This document shows positions 14,336 through 19,298 of a stretch of DNA of 19,298 nucleotides, in pieces. Position 1 is the stretch's first letter. Each line of letters begins with the position of its first letter. The stretch covers positions 1-19,298 of the forward strand of contig CALEPR010000149.1 in NCBI GenBank assembly GCA_937910665.1. The letters run 5' to 3'. Position numbers and translations under genes: made by a program. The DNA comes from an uncultured Selenomonadales bacterium. Its GTDB lineage: Bacteria; Bacillota; Negativicutes; Selenomonadales; Selenomonadaceae. Below the pieces are notes generated by a model. That model saw only the letters and a list, made by a program, of their open reading frames with translations. It did not search any database and was not told the DNA's origin.

Positions 14336-14992
14336 TTAAAAAAATGTTACCCAAATAATTTCTGCCTTATCGACCAGCGGCGGAGTGAGTTCGTCCAGAT
14401 TTTCTATCTTGGCGAGTTTCCATTTTCCATTTTCATCTTTGTCAAAGCCGAGTTTGAAAGTCAGCCGTCCTATAAAATTGCCGCGAATGGAATTGTCGCC
14501 TTGCATTTCGACAGTCAAAGTTGCATGCGTTTCAGAAATTTTTGTTTCCTTGACTGCGGCGGTTGATGCTTGCAAAATTTTTTCAAATTCGTTTGCAACG
14601 TAGGCGTGAGGATTTTCCTCAGGATTTTTCGGTTCGGGAAGTTTTGCAAAGTAAGCGTCTTTCACGCCGCGCAAAAAATTTAAATGAAGTTCGCGGTGTT
14701 CCGAATTGTATTTCTGCAAAAATTCTGCATCGTGTTGGAAGTACGGATCATCAGGATATTTTTTCCCATACTCGGCACAATTTTTTACAAGCTCGACAGT
14801 TGCATCGTCATAAGTTTGCGCGAAAAATTTTTCCAAGTCGACGCGCTCGGAAAGTTTTTCAAAATTTCTTTCAGACAAAGCGATCTGCATTTCAGAAAAC
14901 GCAACCTCAGGTGAATCAGTTTTGCCGCAGCCGGAAGAAAAAATTAAAATCGCCGACAAAATAAAACTCGCAAGTAAAAATCTTTTCAACAA
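14336..14992 (-). CDS. Small lipoprotein of unknown function
   Basis: A 218-residue protein. The signal peptide (KR at 3-4, hydrophobic 5-19) ends in a lipobox-like SSGC with C22, so it is probably a membrane-anchored lipoprotein with a mature part of 197 residues. The N-terminal SPEVAFSEMQIALSERNFEK (27-46) resembles the opening helix of small exported NTF2-like or DUF-type lipoproteins, but I cannot name a family. The C-terminal half alternates beta-like stretches (THATLTVEM, RLTFKLGFD, KWKLAKIENL). The start is TTG at 14992 with GAGGAAGG before it; a second TTG follows directly and the first ATG is far inside. It leads the operon with IMP dehydrogenase, from the promoter at 15022-15049. 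No functional link between the two is evident. Confidence 0.75.
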   Translation of the reverse strand: MLKRFLLASFILSAILIFSSGCGKTDSPEVAFSEMQIALSERNFEKLSERVDLEKFFAQTYDDATVELVKNCAEYGKKYPDDPYFQHDAEFLQKYNSEHRELHLNFLRGVKDAYFAKLPEPKNPEENPHAYVANEFEKILQASTAAVKETKISETHATLTVEMQGDNSIRGNFIGRLTFKLGFDKDENGKWKLAKIENLDELTPPLVDKAEIIWVTFF

Positions 14993-15021
14993 AAAAATTT
15001 CCTTCCTCTAAAATTTTTGTC

Positions 15022-15049
15022 ATTGTAACACAAAAAAAATTTAGTGCAA
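15022..15049 (-). promoter_or_regulatory. Promoter of the lipoprotein-guaB operon
   Basis: On the minus strand the -35 box TTGCAC (15044-15049) and the -10 box TACAAT (15022-15027), the latter preceded by TGT (extended -10), are separated by 16 bases. Initiation near 15015 gives a short leader with GAGGAAGG. Confidence 0.6.
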
Positions 15050-15058
15050 AATTTTTTC

Positions 15059-15075
15059 AAGAATATTGTATTCTT
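15059..15075. promoter_or_regulatory. Perfect palindrome between two divergent promoters
   Basis: AAGAATA (15059-15065), TTG, TATTCTT (15069-15075). It sits 9 bases above the -35 box of the lipoprotein-guaB promoter and 11 bases above that of the malic enzyme promoter, so one regulator could serve both. No family can be named from the sequence. Confidence 0.5.
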
Positions 15076-15086
15076 TTTGGCTTAAC

Positions 15087-15115
15087 TTGAAAAAAAATTT
15101 TTGCTTGTTTATAAT
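15087..15115 (+). promoter_or_regulatory. Promoter of the malic enzyme gene
   Basis: The -35 box TTGAAA (15087-15092) and a perfect -10 box TATAAT (15110-15115) are separated by exactly 17 bases. Initiation near 15122 gives a leader of about 28 bases. Confidence 0.75.
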
Positions 15116-15149
15116 CTGAAATTATTAAAATTGAGAGGATGAATTTAAA

Positions 15150-16382
15150 TTGGCAAACGTGAATGAGGAGGCAATCGCTCTCCACAAGAAACATCATGGA
15201 AAATTGGAAGTCGTCAGCAAAGTTCCACTCGGCACGGCTTATGATTTAACTTTGGCGTATACGCCCGGCGTTGCTGCTCCCTGCCTTGAAATTAACAAAG
15301 ATTACGATAAAATTTATGACTACACCAATCGCGGAAATTTAGTTGCTGTCGTCACGAACGGCACAGCGGTTTTGGGACTTGGTGACATTGGCGCGGGCGC
15401 AGGTCTGCCTGTTATGGAAGGAAAATCAATTTTATTCAAAGGATTTGCAGGAGTCGATGCAATTCCGATCTGTTTGGATACTCACAACGTCGATGAAATT
15501 ATAAAAACTGTTCAGCTTATGGCTCCGAGTTTCGGTGGAATAAATCTTGAAGACATAAAAGCTCCCGAATGTTTTGACATCGAGGCGGCGTTAAAAGATT
15601 CAGTTGATATTCCTGTTTTCCATGACGACCAACATGGCACGGCGATTGTTGTCGGTGCGGCTTTGATTAACGCATTGAAAGTTGTCGGCAAGAAAATGAA
15701 TGAAATAAAAATTGTCGTCAACGGTGCGGGCGCAGCCGGCATGGCGATAACTTATTTAATCCAGAAAATGGGCGCGGAAAATATTATGCTCTGCGATTCC
15801 ACTGGCGCAATTTATGAAGGTCGCGGAAAAGGAATGAATCCTTACAAAGATCAAATTGCCGCCGTCACAAATTCCACGCACGAAGCAGGACAACTTGCCG
15901 ACGTAATTCACGGCGCAGATGTTTTTATCGGAGTATCGAAGGCGGGACTTTTGACTCAAGACATGGTCAAGCAGATGAACAAGGACGCAATTATTTTGGC
16001 GATGGCAAATCCTACTCCGGAAATTATGCCCGACTTGGCGAAGGCGGCAGGCGCAAGAGTGGTTTGCACCGGCAGGAGCGATTTCCCGAACCAAGTAAAT
16101 AATTTGTTGGCGTTTCCGGGAATTTTCAGAGGTGCGTTGGACGTTCGAGCGACAGACATTAACGAAGAAATGAAAATTGCCGCATCTTACGCGATTGCAT
16201 CTTTAATTTCTGAAAATGAACTCAAGGAAGATTTTGTTATTACAGATCCTTTCGACAAAAGAGTTGCTCCGACAGTCGCGGCGGCTGTTGCAAAGGCGGC
16301 TATCGAGTCAGGCGTTGCGAAAAATAAAAATATTACGCCCGAGCAAGTCGCGGAACATACTCGCGAACTTCTGAAAAAATAA
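15150..16382 (+). CDS. Malic enzyme (oxaloacetate-decarboxylating, NAD(P)+)
   Basis: A 410-residue cytoplasmic enzyme of the short bacterial class (the length of Bacillus YtsJ, without the phosphotransacetylase domain of MaeB). It converts malate to pyruvate and CO2 while reducing NAD(P)+. Visible motifs are LAYTPGVAAPC (35-45), a substrate region with KGFAGVDAIPICLDTH, the metal ligands E134-D135 (in LEDIKAPE) and FHDDQHGTA (157-165), the Rossmann loop NGAGAAGMA (191-199) and MANPTPEI. The residue after the second Rossmann strand is D216, compatible with NAD+, but cofactor choice is not decided. The start is TTG at 15150 with AGAGGA 10 bases before it; an ATG at 15139 is out of frame and soon stops. 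It is a single-gene transcript with promoter 15087-15115 and terminator 16446-16477. Confidence 0.95.
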   Translation: MANVNEEAIALHKKHHGKLEVVSKVPLGTAYDLTLAYTPGVAAPCLEINKDYDKIYDYTNRGNLVAVVTNGTAVLGLGDIGAGAGLPVMEGKSILFKGFAGVDAIPICLDTHNVDEIIKTVQLMAPSFGGINLEDIKAPECFDIEAALKDSVDIPVFHDDQHGTAIVVGAALINALKVVGKKMNEIKIVVNGAGAAGMAITYLIQKMGAENIMLCDSTGAIYEGRGKGMNPYKDQIAAVTNSTHEAGQLADVIHGADVFIGVSKAGLLTQDMVKQMNKDAIILAMANPTPEIMPDLAKAAGARVVCTGRSDFPNQVNNLLAFPGIFRGALDVRATDINEEMKIAASYAIASLISENELKEDFVITDPFDKRVAPTVAAAVAKAAIESGVAKNKNITPEQVAEHTRELLKK

Positions 16383-16445
16383 TTTTAGCGGAAATAAATT
16401 TTCTGAGGCAGAAAGTTTTCCACGTTCTGAACTGATAAAATGAAA

Positions 16446-16477
16446 GTAGGCAATTCAAAAAGATTGTCTGCTTTTTT
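16446..16477 (+). terminator. Intrinsic terminator of the malic enzyme gene
   Basis: GTAGGCAAT (16446-16454) and ATTGTCTGC (16463-16471) pair over nine positions (two G-T pairs) with an 8-base loop, followed by six T (16472-16477). Confidence 0.85.
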
Positions 16478-16480
16478 ACT

Positions 16481-16498
16481 ATGAGAAATGCTTCTCAT
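16481..16498. promoter_or_regulatory. Perfect palindrome upstream of sbcD
   Basis: ATGAGAA (16481-16487), ATGC, TTCTCAT (16492-16498). It lies directly after the terminator and about 70 bases before the sbcD start, so it may be an operator or the upper part of the sbcD promoter region. It resembles a Fur box, but the centre is one base too long for the classical 7-1-7 form. Confidence 0.45.
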
Positions 16499-16567
16499 TA
16501 TTTTGAAGTCGTTGCCAAGTTTTTTATTTATTCTCAATCTCTTGATCATTACTTAGGAGGAAATTTT

Positions 16568-17719
16568 ATGCGTTTCATTCATACAGCGGACTGGCATATA
16601 GGAAAAAGTTTAAAAGGCGTTTCGTTTCTGGACGAACAAAATTTTTTGCTGTGCGGCGAATTTTTGAAACTTGCGGACGATTGGAAACCCGACGCGATTA
16701 TTATTGCCGGCGACATTTACGACAGAGGAGTTCCGCCGATTGATGCTGTAGATTTGTTTGATGAAATTATTTTTAAGTTGACAGAGAAAAAAATTCCGCT
16801 GCTTTGCATTTCAGGAAATCACGATAATTCTTCGCGACTGAATTTTGCAAGCAGACTTTTGTCGCAGGCAAAATTTTTTATCACCACCAAAATTTCTGAA
16901 AATCCCGAGCCGATAGTTTTGGAAGATAAATTTGGAGAAATTTATTTTTCGCTGATTCCATTTTTCATGCCGGTAGATCTGCGAGAAACTTTTTCTGCAG
17001 AAAATTTTGACGACAAACTTGACGCGAATGAAGCGAATAAATTTTACATCGCAAAAGCGCGAAAAAAAATTCCTGTCGGCAAAAGGAGCGTCGCAGTTGC
17101 TCACCTTTTTGCAGCGGGAGGAATTACTTCGGAATCTGAAAGAAAATTTGTCGGCGGCGAGGAAAATATCGCGACTGAAAATTTTTCCGCCTACAATTAT
17201 ACTGCTCTCGGTCACCTTCATAAGCCGCAGAATATGAAAAAAACAAATTTTATTGTTCGCTATAGCGGTTCGCCGATGAAATATTCTTTCGACGAAGTGA
17301 AACATGACAAAGGAGTTTCGCTCGTGGAAATTGACGGCGAAGGAAAAGTTTCCTACGAACATCAGCGACTTACTCCGAAAAAAGATTTGAAAGTTGTCGA
17401 AGGAACTTTTGAGGAATTGCAAAATTTTTCGCGGACGGAAGATTATATTTTGGCGAACTTGACTGACAAAAATTATATTTTAAATGCGATTGATAAACTT
17501 CGCGCCGCAGCCTTTCCAAATATTTTGGGAATAAATTTTACAAATTTGGAGCGCGGTGATGAAAATTTTTCGCGGACGGAAAAGTTTCGGGAAGGCGCAT
17601 CGGTTTTGGATCACTTCGAGGAATTTTATAAAGAAATTGTCGGCGAGGATTTATCTGACAGATACAAAGATGCCATGAAAAATTTTTTGTCGGACTTGGA
17701 AAGCAAATTTAATGACTGA
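16568..17719 (+). CDS. sbcD: DNA repair nuclease subunit SbcD (Mre11 family)
   Basis: A 383-residue metallophosphoesterase, the nuclease half of the SbcCD complex that opens hairpins and trims DNA ends in repair. All phosphoesterase motifs are intact: D8 and H10 (TADWHIG), D49 (AGDIYDRG), N84-H85-D86 (SGNHDNS), H179 (VAHLF), and H216 with H218 (LGHLHKP). The C-terminal third (about 270-383) matches the SbcD capping/partner region. The start at 16568 has AGGAGG at 16555-16560; the longer reading from 16481 would begin inside a palindrome and is rejected. Its usual partner sbcC, a large SMC-like ATPase gene normally directly downstream, is absent: an exporter gene follows after 101 bases. Confidence 0.92.
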   Translation: MRFIHTADWHIGKSLKGVSFLDEQNFLLCGEFLKLADDWKPDAIIIAGDIYDRGVPPIDAVDLFDEIIFKLTEKKIPLLCISGNHDNSSRLNFASRLLSQAKFFITTKISENPEPIVLEDKFGEIYFSLIPFFMPVDLRETFSAENFDDKLDANEANKFYIAKARKKIPVGKRSVAVAHLFAAGGITSESERKFVGGEENIATENFSAYNYTALGHLHKPQNMKKTNFIVRYSGSPMKYSFDEVKHDKGVSLVEIDGEGKVSYEHQRLTPKKDLKVVEGTFEELQNFSRTEDYILANLTDKNYILNAIDKLRAAAFPNILGINFTNLERGDENFSRTEKFREGASVLDHFEEFYKEIVGEDLSDRYKDAMKNFLSDLESKFND

Positions 17720-17762
17720 AAAAACTTTTTCGCTCAAAATGCGGGCGTTTCATAAAATTTTC

Positions 17763-17791
17763 TTGACAGATACTATACATTTTGATAGCGT
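17763..17791 (+). promoter_or_regulatory. Possible promoter of the exporter gene
   Basis: There is a perfect -35 TTGACA at 17763-17768, but the hexamers at the right distance (TAGCGT at 17786-17791, GATAGC at 17784) are poor -10 boxes. Initiation may need an activator, or the box may be chance. Confidence 0.35.
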
Positions 17792-17820
17792 TGGAAAAAA
17801 TTATTTGAAAGGAAAATTTT

Positions 17821-19212
17821 ATGCAACAGACTTTTGAGCGAAAACTCGACTTGAAATTAATTTTGTCGATTGTTGCCACCGGTTTAATGTCATTTACAGG
17901 CGTTGTCGTCGAAACGGCAATGAATGTTACCTTCCCCACGCTAATGCGCGAATTTGGGGTAAATTTGTCCACCGTGCAGTGGATAACGACAGGTTACTTG
18001 CTTATCCTCGCGATAATAATTCCGTCGTCAGCTTTTTTGAAAAAGAAGTTTACCAGTAAAAAAATTTTCATCACTGCCAATTTAATTTTTTTGACAGGAA
18101 CATTTCTCGGCGCATTTGCTTCATCTTTTGAAATGCTTTTGTTCGGCAGACTTCTTCAAGGCGCAGGGACAGGAATTGCCTTGCCGCTCATGTTCAACAT
18201 TGTCATGGAACAAGCACCACTTGATAAAATTGGTTTGATGATGGGGGCGGCGACTTTGGTTGTGGCGATGGCTCCCGCAGTCGGTCCTTCGGTCGGAGGA
18301 ATGATCATAAATGACTACGGTTGGCGAATGATTTTTGAGGCACTCGCGCCTGTGATAATTTTTTCGCTGATTAGCGGAACAATTTCAATAAGACAATCCT
18401 CCGAACTCAAGAGCGAACATTTTCCCGTTTCAGAATATATTTTGCTTGCGATAAGTTTTACTTGCTTTATTTTGGGTTCAAGTTTCGCAGGAAGTTTATC
18501 ATGGACAAGTCCTGTCGTTCTTGGATTGTTCGCGGCGAGTCTGTTGGTTATAAAATTTTTCTGCTCGATGTCGCTTAAGTCTGCCGAGCCGCTGATTCAC
18601 CTCCACATTTTTAAAAATAAATCTTTTACGCTGAGCGTCATGGGGTTGTTGCTTTTGCAATTTATTTGTCTGGGACTTGGATTTTTAATTCCAAACTTTG
18701 CACAAATTGTTTTGCATGAAAACGCATTTGTTGCCGGTTGCATTTTGTTGCCCGGCTGTTTGTTGGGAGCTATGCTTGCGCCGATAAGCGGAAAAATTCT
18801 TGACAAATTCGGAGCGCGTCGTCCGATTTTATTCGGAACTTTTTGCGTAATCGTGGCGGCGGCATCTTTCAATTTTGTGATTCTAAATTCCACAGTAATT
18901 TTGTTGACTTGCATTTATGTAATTTTTACTTTGGGACAAGGTTTTACTTCCGGCAACACGATGGTTCACGGTTTGAAATGTTTGGCAGATGAATTTAAAG
19001 CGGACGGCAACGCAGTTTTCAATACTTTGCAACAGTTGGCAGGAGCGATTGGAACTGCCATCACGGCGACAATAGTCGCTTCTCCGCAAAAAGAAATTTC
19101 TGATTTGGCGACGGCGACTGCGCAGGGAAGTCAAAATGCTTTTGAAGTTTTGCTTGTCGCGTCTGTTGTACTTTTTATCTGCATGAATGTTGCGACGCGA
19201 AATGAAACTTGA
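17821..19212 (+). CDS. MFS multidrug exporter, DHA2 (EmrB/QacA-like) family
   Basis: A 463-residue inner-membrane protein with about 14 hydrophobic helices, a proton-driven exporter of drugs or other small molecules; the substrate is unknown. Family motifs are VVVETAMNVTFPTLMREFGV (28-47), the first-helix motif of DHA2 exporters, with E31 where most members have Asp; QWITTGYLL (53-61); FGRLLQGAGTGIALPL (108-123); and the antiporter motif PAVGPSVGGMI (152-162). KILDKFGARRP further on is the loop A repeat of the second half. The start is ATG 17821 with AAAGGA before it. No adaptor (EmrA) or regulator gene is adjacent in the window. The gap after sbcD is 101 bases. Confidence 0.9.
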   Translation: MQQTFERKLDLKLILSIVATGLMSFTGVVVETAMNVTFPTLMREFGVNLSTVQWITTGYLLILAIIIPSSAFLKKKFTSKKIFITANLIFLTGTFLGAFASSFEMLLFGRLLQGAGTGIALPLMFNIVMEQAPLDKIGLMMGAATLVVAMAPAVGPSVGGMIINDYGWRMIFEALAPVIIFSLISGTISIRQSSELKSEHFPVSEYILLAISFTCFILGSSFAGSLSWTSPVVLGLFAASLLVIKFFCSMSLKSAEPLIHLHIFKNKSFTLSVMGLLLLQFICLGLGFLIPNFAQIVLHENAFVAGCILLPGCLLGAMLAPISGKILDKFGARRPILFGTFCVIVAAASFNFVILNSTVILLTCIYVIFTLGQGFTSGNTMVHGLKCLADEFKADGNAVFNTLQQLAGAIGTAITATIVASPQKEISDLATATAQGSQNAFEVLLVASVVLFICMNVATRNET

Positions 19213-19298
19213 GTGCGGGAAATTTTTTCGCAGAAATATTTTCTTGACTGTGTCAGAAATTTTGTGTAAGTTCAATCAAAAAGTGCGTCAGCACGCCA
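19213..19298 (+). other. Downstream tail of the exporter gene, cut by the window end
   Basis: No gene is visible. TTGACT at 19244-19249 could be a -35 box of a gene beyond the window, but no good -10 follows. At 19283-19294 GTGC-GTCA-GCAC forms a small perfect hairpin, with an overlapping alternative GCGT/ACGC. The element is truncated and its nature unclear. Confidence 0.3.

Noticed and set aside
14118..14354. Several 60-130 residue frames opposite or across guaB and the lipoprotein gene
   Set aside because: They are shadow frames of strongly supported genes, with no ribosome binding site or family pattern.
16482..16497. Classical Fur box
   Set aside because: The half-sites TGAGAA and TTCTCA are right, but the centre has four bases, one too many for the 7-1-7 pattern. 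Kept only as an unassigned palindrome.
16481..16567. Longer SbcD starting at 16481
   Set aside because: The SbcD family begins at MRFIHTADWH; AGGAGG at 16555-16560 serves the ATG at 16568, and the extra 29 residues overlap a palindrome.
1..19298. CRISPR array, insertion sequence, prophage or defence island
   Set aside because: No regularly spaced repeats, no transposase, integrase or phage gene and no known defence domain were found on either strand.

Overview
The window looks like part of an AT-rich chromosome of a strictly anaerobic bacterium, most likely a Negativicutes/Selenomonadales-type diderm Firmicute. The evidence for this is a rubrerythrin/rubredoxin oxidative-stress protein, strong GGAGG-type ribosome binding sites, TTG starts, exported LPP20 and TPR proteins, and large hybrid kinases. 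The taxonomic placement is inference from gene content and style, since no rRNA or other marker is present. No tRNA, rRNA, CRISPR array, transposase or phage gene was seen. No gene-free stretch exceeds 300 bases; the longest are 7331-7574 and 12573-12811, and both are described.

Layout. (1) 1-4230, plus strand: a REC-GGDEF response regulator followed after 36 bases by a hybrid histidine kinase (sensor, HisKA, HATPase, REC, HPt). They are probably one phosphorelay controlling cyclic di-GMP. (2) 4278-5272, plus: a UspA-type stress protein and a DedA membrane protein, tightly spaced. (3) 5363-7495, plus: a promoter, an exported LPP20-type protein, an exported TPR protein and a terminator, which form a clean two-gene operon. 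(4) 7575-9492, minus: a guanylate-kinase-like P-loop protein and, upstream of it, a three-part flavin reductase / rubredoxin / rubrerythrin fusion. The fusion has its own promoter, a palindrome inside that promoter and a strong internal ribosome binding site. (5) 9508-11832, minus: a lipoprotein of the nickel/oligopeptide-binding family and a SAM methyltransferase. (6) 11945-12674, minus: plsY with its own promoter and terminator. (7) 12812-15049, minus: a small lipoprotein of unknown function and an IMP dehydrogenase of the unusual class known from the protist Tritrichomonas foetus. (8) 15087-16477, plus: malic enzyme, divergent from region 7 across a spacer with a perfect palindrome. (9) 16481-19298, plus: sbcD without sbcC beside it, then a DHA2-type MFS exporter.

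Most genes are ordinary housekeeping, signalling and stress functions. No new multi-gene system is evident. The observations most worth checking are the Hrb-Rbr fusion with its in-frame internal start, the trichomonad-type IMP dehydrogenase, the degenerate heptamer repeats that occur both inside a kinase linker and between genes, and several perfect palindromes placed exactly in promoters.
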